From NCBI GenBank assembly GCA_027625915.1, contig JANTQA010000047.1:3844001-3908000 (forward strand): a stretch of DNA of 64,000 bases, given 5' to 3'. A program made the position numbers and the translations under genes. Below, in pieces: positions 12,201 through 22,347 of the stretch. The notes below the pieces were generated by a model. That model worked only from the letters and a program-made list of their open reading frames with translations. It made no database searches and had not been told where the DNA came from. Source of the DNA: Anaeramoeba flamelloides (taxonomy: Eukaryota; Metamonada; Anaeramoebidae). Numbering within the stretch: position 1 is the stretch's first letter; each line of letters begins with the position of its first letter.

Positions 12201-12537
12201 TGAAGAAAAACAGTTGGAATTAAGATCACACAAAAAAAGATTCAATCAAAAGAAAAAACCTATTTTGGGTCTATACATTATTTTCTCTCTTTATGTACAA
12301 ATGTTTTTCTATCAAAGATAATTCATTACCAAACGTAAAAAATTCTATTCGGAAAAAATTATTTTGATCATTTCAGTAACAATGATACTTTCTTATTCAA
12401 CTGATTTTTTCTCTCGTTGAAAGTGATTACATAAATATTTTGAAAAGATTAAAAAAAATATTTCCAAAATATCAATTCATTTTCTTTTGAATCTTTCAAA
12501 AAATTTTTAACAACAATTAGAAATAAGAACGCTTACA
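9250..12537. other. Gene-free spacer between p24 and the Asn-rich gene
   Basis: Very AT-rich with no supported gene. 9366-9516 has an inverted pair around ATAAATGGGAAAAAAT that resembles MITE family E. 10390-10500 holds decayed TATCGTGATA-like motifs of family F. The 82-codon plus frame at 12073-12321 has no similarity I can recognise and ordinary AT-rich composition, so I leave it out. Confidence 0.55.
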
Positions 12538-13404
12538 ATGTTTCATTCGTTACTTTTCAGAATACACAATCGATTACCATTTTCATTGCAAACAGAAACA
12601 ATCAATTATGGGAATGGATCAAAAAGACACATTTTTTCGTTTGGGCCACAAAGAAATTTTTCTTTCAACTCCAAAAAGGTGTGTTATATCAATAGGAGAA
12701 GACACAGATCTCGAAAACGGTTTGAACGAAAGTTCTCCTTTGTACCGTTTCATAACATTCCTGAAGAAAACTGTTATCCTTGGGAGAATTGCTTTTTTGG
12801 CAATAATGAAAATAGGTTCTGTTTTCAAAACAGGACAAATAATTGCGTTTTTCCCTTTAACTTCTTCAATAATATTTTCAATCCCTTTGTCACTCAAAAG
12901 CATTCTTTCTGTTTTGGAAAATCAAGAATTAAAATAAAAATACAGAAAACCAGATGTCGACCAAGTTGGTTTAATCGATTTATATTTGCACCTCCAATTC
13001 ACACAATAAAATTCACAAAATTAAAGTTTAACGAAGACTCGCAAACCAATAACAAGGAAACGAAATCTAATATGGATCATAATATTAGAATAAATGAGAA
13101 AAACAATCCCCCAAATAACGAAAACAACAACAACAATAATATAAATATAAATATGGAGAATAATAATAACAACAATCAAAGAATGAATAATAATAATGAA
13201 CAAAGAGTGAATAGTAATATTCAGAACAATAAGGCATTTGATCAGAATAATGAAAAAAGCAACGGTAAGCAGTTTATAATAAAGTGGCTATAACCAACCA
13301 GAATTTCAAAATTTTGAAGGATTAATTTTATTCTATTCTTGCTTGAGAGTTTTTCCAATGATCTCATTCCAGTGATCCTTTCCTCAAAAACACAAGAAAT
13401 ATAG
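12538..13404 (+). CDS. Asn-rich basic protein, unknown function (tentative two-exon model)
   Basis: An open frame from ATG at 12538 reaches a good splice donor (G|GTAAGC at 13264/13265). The first ~160 residues are Arg/Lys/Phe/Cys-rich (RRRHRSRKRFERKF; repeated FCF and NC pairs). A long Asn run follows at residues ~180-230. If the intron ends at the AG at 13371-13372, a ten-codon exon closes the frame (VILSSKTQEI, TAG at 13402-13404) in the right phase; that second exon is a guess. The region is less AT-rich than its surroundings. Caution: a second plus frame (12608-12937) and a minus frame (12619-12903) are also open here. I prefer this frame because it alone continues through the Asn tract. 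I do not recognise the family. Confidence 0.45.
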
Positions 13405-15424
13405 TGCAATAAAAAAAAATTAAAGATTTCCACAATATGTGCACTGATAAAATAATAGCATACTTACATTCTGAATGTTACGAATAATGATTTGTATTTT
13501 TTTACAAATAATTCAAGTGTCTAATTATTTCTGAAAAAAAGCCAAGTTTTTAACATTTTATTTTTCTTTTTTGAGCGACCTTCAAATTTTGTCCAAAACA
13601 ACAGGCAACAGTATATCCATGGGGATGCTATCCAAGTCCATTTTAAGATGATTTTTCTTAATTTTTTCTTTTAGTTTTTTTTTTAGTTCTAAGAAATTTC
13701 AAGAAATAAAATTTGTTTAGTTTTTTTTTAAAACCAATTAATTATGAAACTATTTTTTTGATTTTTAAGAGTACAATATTTTTTTAATTTGTAAATCTAT
13801 TTTATAAAAGCTATGGGCTTTTTTTTTTTTTTTTAGATTGCTAGAATTACAACTTTTTTCAATTTTCACTTTTGAAAAAAAGAGTACATGAAATTTATAA
13901 GAGTTTTTCTTCAGATCCAAACCTTTATACCCATAAAAAAATTGATGCCTCACTTTTTGAAAAATTTAATTATTTATTAAACGTTTTAATTTTCAATAAT
14001 CCCCTCGCTTTTTAAAATAGAAAATCTGAAAAAAGTTTTGAAAAAGTACCCAACGTTGCAAAAGATCCTAATCCGATCAAAATTTAATAATTAGAGCTAA
14101 ATAATCTTTTTGAATGAAAATAAATTATCATCACAAAATGAAAAATAAAAAAATTAAACCAATTCAAAAATTGAAGTACTCATAAAATTTCAATTTTGAA
14201 AAATCAAATTTATGAATCAATGGCTTTAAATATTTTGTTTTCAAAAATGATTCTTTAAAATTATTTTTTCAAAAACTTTTGAATAAATAAATGAATTTAT
14301 CTTGACCAATAATGTTTTATTTTCTGAATATTCATCAGATCCAGTGAATTTTGATTGTGATAAAAGTTTAAATTATCCATTAAAGTTAAAAGATCTGAAA
14401 AAATAAGAAATTCAAAATTTAATCAATTTCTAAAAAAATAATAGATATTTTTTAAAACTATTTTTTGGAAATTTTTTGTTTTTATTTGTTTTTTTTAATT
14501 AAGTAATGATGTTTATTCATTAATTTTTTACAATAATTATTATTACCACTATCCAAAAAAAAGTTGGTAATGATTTTTTAAGAAAAGTTAAAAATTTAAT
14601 TGAGAACCTTATTAAAAATGAATAAAATAATATAATCTTTTTTAAGTTAAAAACACATTTTAATAATAATCAAAACCTTTTAATGAACATTTTATCCAAG
14701 TTAGATTACATTAATTTAAATTTCGTTAAGGTTCTTCAAGTAAATTACCTCGATACAATATTCTATTTTTTGATTATAAACAGTGGTAAAAAATGAAGTT
14801 TTATAACAATTCATATCTTATAAATATAGAATCTAAGAAAAAATTTCAAATATTTAATCTTAATTATTTTGGACGTATTGAGAAAAAATCTATTTTACAT
14901 ATGACAAAAAAATTGTGAAAATTCACAATTATTTGAATTTCCATTTAATTAATTCATATTCTTAATAAAAAACGATTTTTTGAAAATATTCATTAAATAC
15001 CAAGATTAAGTATAAATAACTAAAGATAATTATATAAAACTTTAATTAATACACCCATAAAAACTTATTTTTCAAATAACATTAAATAGTATAAATGTAA
15101 AAAATTGGGATAATTTTTTCATAATTTTTTTATTGTGATATACAGGTAATTAAAGAAGATTTATCGAAATAAACAAGGAGAAGAAAAATGAAAAATACCT
15201 TAAAAATAAAATAATAATAGCCTCTATATTATTAAATTAAAAATTAATTAATTTTATGTAGCTGTTTTAATTTTAAAAGAATTATGATTTTTTTTTATTG
15301 TTATATAAATATTTCTTAATTCAATAAAAACCAGTTAAAATTCACCAAAATTTAAAAGAATACTGTGTATTATTATATTTTTCTTGATTATTACCAACTC
15401 TAGATAACTTATGACATATCAATT
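13405..15424. other. Gene-free AT-rich spacer
   Basis: No coding region or strong repeat boundary that I can support. Mostly A/T homopolymer-rich sequence. Short minus frames such as 13765-13953 are low-complexity Lys/Phe/Ser sequence. Confidence 0.5.
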
Positions 15425-16035
15425 AGGTTTTCTGTAATTTTAAATTTTTAAAACAAAATATTATTATCTTTTAGTGAGTTTTCTGTAATTTTCAAAATCA
15501 TTAGATTTTACATAAGAAAAAAGAAAATCTCAAGAAAACTAACATTAGGCTTTTTTACTATTTGAAATCCAAAGAAAATCAACTTAATTATCTTTTCATC
15601 TCAAAAATTCAAAAAAATAGCAATTATTTTTTTTTGATTTTTATGTTTATTGGGAAAATCAATAGAATTTCCTGAAGTTTTTTTGATTTTTCTATTTATT
15701 TGTGAAGTGCTAGAGGTTTTTTTTGAAGTTTTCTACAGTCTGTTCCACTTTTAAGGTACAAACTTCAACGAAATGTAAGGCACAATAAAAATCACAAATT
15801 AATACACAAAATTCGAGTCTAGTAAAATAATTTGTAAAAATAAAAATTCAAATTTTTGTGCCTTAATTTGAGATTTTTTTGTGCCTTACAATTCGGTTAA
15901 AAGTTTGTGCCTTAAAAGTGAAACTGACTGTATTTTATTTGAAAAATTTAATTAATTTTCCAAATAAACAGAAAACTCAAAAAAATCTAACGAAAATCTA
16001 TAGATTTTTGTTAGGTTTTTTTGGGATAATTATTA
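15425..16035. repeat. Hairpin-module repeat, copy 2, split by a MITE
   Basis: Modules CTTGAGATTTTCT, TTTTCGTTAGGTTTTTTTGA and their complements lie on both sides of a Tc1/mariner-type MITE at 15736-15930. The module GTTTTCTATTTTATTT, intact at 45236-45251, is cut here at its TA. The hairpin repeat is therefore the older of the two. Confidence 0.7.
15736..15930. mobile_element. Palindromic ~197 bp MITE (M1), copy 1
   Basis: Starts CAGTCTGTTCCACTTTTAAG and ends with the complement AAAAGTGAAACTGACTG, flanked by TA on both sides. It is more diverged than the copies at 22-25 kb. The element is almost wholly palindromic with a short loop and encodes nothing. Confidence 0.88.
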
Positions 16036-16556
16036 AATTTCAAAATTGGTCAAATTCTCATTTTTTTTCAAAAATAGTTAATGTCATTGAAATATATTGA
16101 CTGTATGTATTTAAAAACATCTTTACGAGTACGTTCGGGTATGTTAAGGTATATTATGATAGGTTAGGGTAGGTTTTTGGTGTTTGAATGGTATACTAGA
16201 AAATTTTAGCAAGGATTTTGAAAAAAAAAAAATTAACTGGCCAATTAGACTTTTGCAACTTGTTTTAAGGGAAAAAAAAATTACACTTAACTTTGGTGGT
16301 TAAAATTGGATTTCGAACAAATTTTTAAAAATATTTAAAATTGATGATTTCAAAATTTTGGATTTTCTACAATTTAGTAATAAAATACTACTATCGCAAA
16401 ATAATTTTTTTTTATTTATTCTCTCGCAACAATCATTAAAAACGATTAAAATTTTTCATACCAATGATAATAATCAAGAAACTCTTCAAAAATATGAAAA
16501 AGTTCAATTTGATCAATTTTGAAATTTGACCAAATTTGAAATTTAATAATATACCC
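16036..16556. other. Spacer with a G-rich GGTTAGGGTAGG patch
   Basis: 16128-16175 is a short G/T-rich tract (GGGTATG, GGTTAGGGTAGG) in otherwise AT-rich DNA. It resembles degenerate telomere-like sequence, but there are too few units to call an interstitial telomere. Confidence 0.35.
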
Positions 16557-16666
16557 ATTTTTTTTTTACTTTTTGAAATAAACCGAAAATTTATTAAAAT
16601 TTTCTGTTTATTTCAAAAAGTAAAAAAACCTAGAACAGTAAACAAATAAAACAGAAAACCTCAAGA

Positions 16667-16692
<26 letters not shown>
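16557..16692. repeat. Hairpin-module repeat, copy 3, plus (AT)n
   Basis: A single palindrome: ACTTTTTGAAATAAACCG with its complement across a ~15 bp loop, then ACCTAGAACAG and AAAACAGAAAACCTCAAG. It runs straight into an (AT)n microsatellite at 16667-16692. Confidence 0.75.
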
Positions 16693-16697
<5 letters not shown>

Positions 16698-19204
16698 GTA
16701 CACTAATCTAAACACTTGAAATGTCTCTAAAGTACTCAATTTTACTCGATAAAACATCAAATACTGTCCTCACTGGGACTGGGAGTAACATTCAAATGAT
16801 TGAAATAATATCAATAATAGATAAAAATTCCACAACATAAACTTTGTTTTTCTCAAAGTGGCACAAAAATTTTTTCAAATCAATAATTTTAGATAATTAA
16901 CCTTTGAAGAATGAACAAAAAATCAAGTAGAATAATACAAATCAAAGAATTGTTGAGATCTGTATGAAAGAAAACTAATTAATCAATAAATTTTCTTCAA
17001 AATTGAAAAAATAAAATTCTTGGGGTACTATTGAGAAAAGCAACAATGTTGGAAATGAACTTCTACTGGGATTTGAATAATAAATAGGAAAAAATTTTTA
17101 CTTCATTCCCATACTTTTCTTTTAGAAATCAATTCTTTAAACATAGTATATTGGTATTTGTGGTCTCTGTTTGAAAAAGGAAATGAAAATGAAGTGAAAA
17201 TTTGTCACATTTAATGTTCAAATATCTGGATCAAAGATTGAATAGAATTCCAATAGAAATATATATAATTTCTCAACAATCAATCCACATTTTCCATAAC
17301 CTTAGAATAACACCTTTTTACCAAGTGACTATTGATCTTGCAATGAAAAAAACATTTTTGCATCTGAAATACATGTTAAAAAAAAATTGAACAAAAAATG
17401 TGCAAAAATATGAAACAATAATTTCCAAAATAACTTTTTTCTTAATTTCCTTGAAAACTATTTCTTCTAATATCTTTGCTAAACCCTTTAAACACATGTA
17501 TTTCTACGATTACAACTATACCCCTTTAACAGGAAAATTGTTTAGTTAAATAAAGATATTTTACCTAATAATATGTCACTAATTACCGGAATATATATAT
17601 CAATAGATAAATATTTCCAAAAATTTTATGATTTTTTATTTACATTTTATACAAAATCACTTTTGTTAGTAGAAATGTTCTCTTATTCACAATATAAAAT
17701 TTAGTGAATTATTATTACTCTTTAAATAAATTTCACAAGTGAATATTTCAAAATATTTTCATCAAAATATTTCGAAATAAAAAAAATAATAAAATAAACA
17801 CTTTTTAATGACGAAAACAAAACACAGACGATTTAAAAAAAAAACTGGGAATATTTCAAGGATACAAATATTCTTTTAAAAAATTAAATATAGTTTCAAG
17901 TTTCAAATTCTATTGGATATTTTATACAGACAAACCCTATTTGGAAAATATTAATGTTCATCACAACTAAATAGTAATTACACATTTTCTGGTGTTTAAA
18001 AAATATCAGATAAAATCAAGATCTGAAAATATAACTACTTTTCTTAAATTAATACTATCCCAAAAAAAAAAGAAAAGAATTATTCTAAGAACTATTAAAT
18101 AACTTTTAACAATTTTATATATTTCGAAACTCTTTTGAAGGTTGAGTTTAATAATGGAATTTTTTAAATAAAATTTTTCTGTTTTTTTGGTAATCGATAA
18201 TATTAATTCTTCATATAAGGCAATTTATTAACGCTCTTGGGTCTCTTTCCCTTGCAAATGTTATTTAACTTTATAGTACCTGATATTTTTTTTCAAAGAT
18301 GAATGAAATGTAAACACGCTTTTTATTAAATCAAAAGTTTCCATCTCTCATATTTTCTCACTTTTACCTTTAAAAAATACTTTCTTGAAATATTTTTTTG
18401 TATATTTACAAGAAAAATTCAAAATTATGTTCTCTTGAAGCAAGATCCAACAGATTAATGTATTCATCTTTCTATAAATAAAGTATTTAAACTATCCAAA
18501 AGTTCCCAATCAGTAGAATATTGATTTAATTTATTAAAATCAAAAAAAATTAAAAATTCCTCAATAATTAATGGACATAATTAATGATTTCATTTCGAAT
18601 TTATCGTAAAGTTTAAAAAACCGTGATTAAAAATAAAATAATAAAAAAAATATTATCAAATAAAAATTTCTTATAAATCACAATAAGATAATAAGCAATA
18701 TAATTATCCCTAAAACATGATAAAAAATTATTAAATATTTAATAATTGAGTCTTTTTATTAATTTAAAATATATTAATAAAATGAGAAACTTTTTTTTTG
18801 ATCTCTAAAATGTGTCTTTGAAATTATAAATATTTTCTTAAAAAATCGACAATTTTCTTTTTTTAGCTTAATTAATAATTTCTAACTAACTCTTTTGTGC
18901 TTGAAAATTTACTCAAAATCAAAAAATATTTACTCTTTAAAATAATAAAAAAAAAACAAAATAAAACAATAAATTGTAGTGATATTATTAGCAAAATTTT
19001 AAATTTAAATTTATTTTTTTTTAATATTATTTTTAAAAAATAATAATATATCTATAAACATTTATGTTTTTATATCTAATTATAATAAAAAATGATAATA
19101 AAAAAAAAAAAAAAAAAAAAAAGATAATTGGAAATATAAATAAAAAGTTAATATTAATAGCAAAAAAAGAAAAAAAATAAATACAACACTGAAAGAATTA
19201 AGAA
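16693..19204. other. Gene-free spacer downstream of the ZNF598-like gene
   Basis: Contains one family-E MITE (17066-17228). The last kilobase before the gene end is extremely A/T-rich, with a poly(A) run at 19101-19122. No coding frame is supported; the 62-codon plus frame at 17202-17390 overlaps the MITE end. Confidence 0.5.
17066..17228. mobile_element. MITE family E, copy
   Basis: Inverted arms GGATTTGAATAATAAATAGG (left) and the complement of GATATTTGAACATTAAATGTG (right), joined by CTTCATT.CC / GAAATGAAAATGAAG blocks. The same plan is seen at 37512-37760, 38652-38834 and around 39585/40945. Confidence 0.55.
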
Positions 19205-21343
19205 TTAATGGTGAGTATGTCTGGTGGATTTTATAACATTTTTTCTCCAAGGGGATTTATTTTTCAGGTTTTTATTCCTTTTTTGATATCTTTTACTTGA
19301 ACCAGTAACTAAGCTCGGGAATTCCTTTTCTTGTTGTTTAACTTTTTGATCAACTTCTTTTAATTGCTCTCTTTTTTTCCTATTTGGTACTGTAACGCAG
19401 ATGTCATCAAAAACCTTCTTGCCAAAGTTATTGCCAAATGTTGAAAATATTATCTCATGATATCTTTCGGCACTTATTGTACCCCTTTGGAAATCAGAGC
19501 TATTTTTATGGAATTTTTTCAATTTTTGGTTTGTTTTTAAATATTTTTTAATATTAGCAATTAATCGTTTTTCAATTTTTCTAATTTTCTCTTTCTCTCT
19601 CTTTCTCTCTTCTTTCCTTTTCCTTTGTCTTTCTTCCTTTTCTTTCTTAATTTTTTCCAATTCCACCCTTTCCCCTTCTCGTTCTTTTTGCGCTTCCTTT
19701 TTCTTCTTCTCTAATTCAATCAATTCCTTTCTACTATTTCTTGGTTCGCGCACGGAAACCAAATTTTGTGACGTTGCATGAACATTATTCTTTTGGAGAT
19801 TATATTGTAATTCTTGCTCAACTTTGTTTTCGATTTGTCTTCTTTGTGTCTCCTTGGCATTTTGGATCTTGTTTCTTTCTTCTCGATCTTTTTCTTCTTG
19901 ATCTCTTCTCCTTTCCCATTGGTGATTATGATGGTGGTGGCGTTGGTTATGGTGATTGCGATGGTTATGGATATTTGTGTTTGTATAATATGGGGATAAA
20001 TCGTTTTCAATGTCTTCCTCATTTTCTTCATAATTGATTTGGATTCTACGCTTGGAATCGTTATGTTTTAATTCCTTAAAGTGGACCGAAATTTGATGGC
20101 TTTGTAACTCAAATTTGTCCCGAAACACAACAAACCTTTTGGCAAGGCAAATTGGATCGTTGCATAAATAATGTCTTTTTTTAAAATGGGTTTCCAATTC
20201 TGAATAATCAGAATAATATTGATTTTCAATCCCATCCTGCTCACAGATATGGCAGGTGTAATGTCTTTCAGACATATGCTTCCAGATTTCTTCTTCATTT
20301 AAAAAGGATTTTTTACAAAATTTGCAAAAGGGGTGTTCTGTCCTAATATGCTTATAGAGCACAGACTTGGACATATATTTTAATTCGCTTGGGAAGACTC
20401 TCCCATAGCTATGGCAAATCCGACAAACACTAACTCGATGAGTCGTTTCTAAATGTTGGAGATAATAATGGAAATTTGGTAATACTAACGGAACGCTTTT
20501 GCATCGACGGCATTTATATTCAAATAATTCTTTCACTTTTTGTTTAACCCGAAAGCCGTCAAGGTAGACTTTCCTTTTTGGATCGTATCTCATCTTTTTT
20601 AAATCAAATTCTTCAAAAGGCTTTGTAGCGCATTCTGTTAGAATTAATTGTGTTAGGTCTGCCTTACAATAGCAACAATTTCTTTTTTTTTGATATGTTG
20701 CCAACCTTAATTGGCATTTATAGCACACACCCCGATGAGAGCATTTCCCAATAGCATGAATTTTTATTGGCTCACAGCACAATAAACATTCTAAGGCATC
20801 TTCATCAACTTCTTCTTCTTCTTCTTTTGATTTTTTTTCTTTTTCTTTTTGTTGTTCATCTTCTTTTTGTTGTTCTTTTTCATTTTTTTCGATAAGTTTG
20901 TTTTTTTGATTTTTATTTGGAGAGTTTTTGTTAATTTCCCCTTGAGATGAATTGTTTTCTTTATTAATTTTGGATCTTTTAATATCCCTACTCCCAGAGT
21001 TAGAATGGGTATTGAGTACTGTTTTGTTTTTCTCTGTTTTAGGTGTTTGTTTTTTGTTAGTGTTTTTATTGTTTGAATTATTCTTTGGTTTTGTTTTCTT
21101 TTTATAAGGTTTTTGATAGTAATAGTCATCCCACTCATTATAATGGTATCCCCTTCCCCTTCCCCTTCCTCTTCCCCGATCACGAGCTCTTCCTCGACCT
21201 CGACCTCGACCTCTGCCTCTGCCTCTTCCTCTTCCTCTTCCTCTGTCACGAGCCCTTCCTCTTCCTCGTTTTCTTCCTCTACCTCTTTCTCTCTCCTTGG
21301 ATCTATTTCCTGAAGAGGTTGATCTTTGGTCTCTATTCGACAT
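19205..21343 (-). CDS. ZNF598/Hel2-like RING and C2H2 zinc-finger E3 ubiquitin ligase
   Basis: A single-exon frame of 712 residues from the ATG at 21343 (MSNRDQ). An in-frame ATG nine codons upstream is also possible. Domains in order: a ~70-residue Arg-Gly/Arg-Asp repeat, a Lys/Asn/Glu-rich linker, a RING finger (ECLLCCEP...CSHRGVCYKC...CCYCKADL, about residues 185-235), a series of C2H2-type fingers (YKCRRC, CRICHS, FCKFCKKSF, YTCHICEQ, about 280-430), a His-rich stretch, a charged helix and a C-terminal block (YHEIIFSTFGNNFGKKVFDDICVTVPNRKKREQL) like the ZNF598/Hel2 C-terminus. The family senses collided ribosomes and ubiquitinates small-subunit proteins, starting ribosome-associated quality control. 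The RG-rich N-terminal extension is not usual for the family and may add RNA binding; that is inference. Confidence 0.9.
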   Translation of the reverse strand: MSNRDQRSTSSGNRSKERERGRGRKRGRGRARDRGRGRGRGRGRGRGRGRGRARDRGRGRGRGRGYHYNEWDDYYYQKPYKKKTKPKNNSNNKNTNKKQTPKTEKNKTVLNTHSNSGSRDIKRSKINKENNSSQGEINKNSPNKNQKNKLIEKNEKEQQKEDEQQKEKEKKSKEEEEEVDEDALECLLCCEPIKIHAIGKCSHRGVCYKCQLRLATYQKKRNCCYCKADLTQLILTECATKPFEEFDLKKMRYDPKRKVYLDGFRVKQKVKELFEYKCRRCKSVPLVLPNFHYYLQHLETTHRVSVCRICHSYGRVFPSELKYMSKSVLYKHIRTEHPFCKFCKKSFLNEEEIWKHMSERHYTCHICEQDGIENQYYSDYSELETHFKKRHYLCNDPICLAKRFVVFRDKFELQSHQISVHFKELKHNDSKRRIQINYEENEEDIENDLSPYYTNTNIHNHRNHHNQRHHHHNHQWERRRDQEEKDREERNKIQNAKETQRRQIENKVEQELQYNLQKNNVHATSQNLVSVREPRNSRKELIELEKKKKEAQKEREGERVELEKIKKEKEERQRKRKEERKREKEKIRKIEKRLIANIKKYLKTNQKLKKFHKNSSDFQRGTISAERYHEIIFSTFGNNFGKKVFDDICVTVPNRKKREQLKEVDQKVKQQEKEFPSLVTGSSKRYQKRNKNLKNKSPWRKNVIKSTRHTHH
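21150..21292 (-). repeat. Hexanucleotide coding repeat (Arg-Gly tract)
   Basis: On the coding strand, Arg-Gly dipeptides are encoded by changing hexamers: the plus strand shows CCTCGA, CCTCTG and CCTCTT blocks. Block-wise codon variation points to repeated local duplications within the ZNF598-like gene. Confidence 0.8.
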
Positions 21344-22150
21344 AAATATTAATTGTTGTGTGAAAAACAAAAAAATGAAATACTCTTTAAAAGAAAACTC
21401 GATTTATTTTTTACTGTTTGTTTCCCAGAGACCGTAAACTTTTTTTCATTTCAAGGCTTTTTGTAAAACGATTCACCAGTGTCCAAATTATATGTTTTAT
21501 TGTTCTTTGTTCACCAAAAGATTTATCTATTTAGGATTAAAAAATGAAAATCAAAAGAATCTGAATTTGAATTTCAGTTCAGGATTCTTGTAAAGTCTAA
21601 AAATTTCTTCGTAAGAAATTGTGTAGTCTTTTGAAAAAAGTTTTTTTTCTCAAGAACAGGAAAGGGGTTTTTCAATCTTTTAGGACTATCTGAATTTTAT
21701 GCTCTGTGAGCATTGAAATACAAAGCAGTATATAGATTAAGATCTTTAAAATCCAATGAATAGAGGGAAAGTCAAAATATTTCCAATTTTTAGGATTTTA
21801 AGATTTTGTAGAAAATCATTTATTGATCCAAAAACTTTTCGAAAAATCCCAACAAAGCAAGGCAAAAATAAAATGCTATTTTTTTTGATATTGTGAAAAT
21901 GTCACTCCACTTTCTTTTCAAATGGGTGGCTAGACTCACCACAATCTCTAACATACTTCAATATAAAGTGGAGTGACATTTTCACAATATCATTTTGGAA
22001 GTCGAAAATTTTGAGAGAAAATTTTTGGATTTGACGAAGGGATTTTATTTCAATTTCTTGAAGGATCAGAAATTTTGACAATGCTATTTTGAAGTCTTGA
22101 ATTGGTTTTGTGCTTTAAATAATTACAAAAGAGTTTTTTTTTTTGTTCTA
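21344..22150. other. Upstream region of the ZNF598-like gene
   Basis: About 800 bp to the first MITE. It contains one perfect 27 bp inverted repeat (separate entry) and otherwise AT-rich sequence without frames. A promoter is expected here, but I see no motif that decides it. Confidence 0.4.
21887..21991. repeat. Perfect 27 bp inverted repeat (hairpin)
   Basis: Arms 21887-21913 (GATATTGTGAAAATGTCACT and on) and 21965-21991 are exact complements around a 51 bp loop. It lies ~540 bp upstream of the ZNF598-like start. It could be a tiny MITE or a structured regulatory site; no target duplication is evident. Confidence 0.75.
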
Positions 22151-22347
22151 CAGTCAGTTTCACTTTTAAGGCACAAACTTTCAACGAAATTTAAGGCACA
22201 AAAAAAATCTCAAATTAAGGCACATTTTTTGGAATTTTAATTTTTACAATTTATTTTACTAGAAGCTGAATTTTGTGCTTTAATTTGAGATTTTTTTTGT
22301 GCCTTAAATTTCGTTGAAAGTTTGTGCCTAAAAAGTGAAACTGACTG
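22151..22347. mobile_element. Palindromic MITE M1, copy 2
   Basis: 197 bp, TA on both sides, ends CAGTCAGTTTCACTTTTAAG and complement. Close to the 24 kb copies. Confidence 0.92.

Noticed and set aside
12073-12321. 82-codon plus frame upstream of the Asn-rich gene
   Set aside because: No recognisable domain, AT-driven composition, and no splice site that joins it convincingly to 12538.
16128-16175. Possible interstitial telomere repeat (GGTTAGGGTAGG)
   Set aside because: Too few and irregular units, and no array.
19741-20037. Plus-strand frames opposite the ZNF598-like gene
   Set aside because: They are antisense to a well-supported coding region and show only its complement composition.
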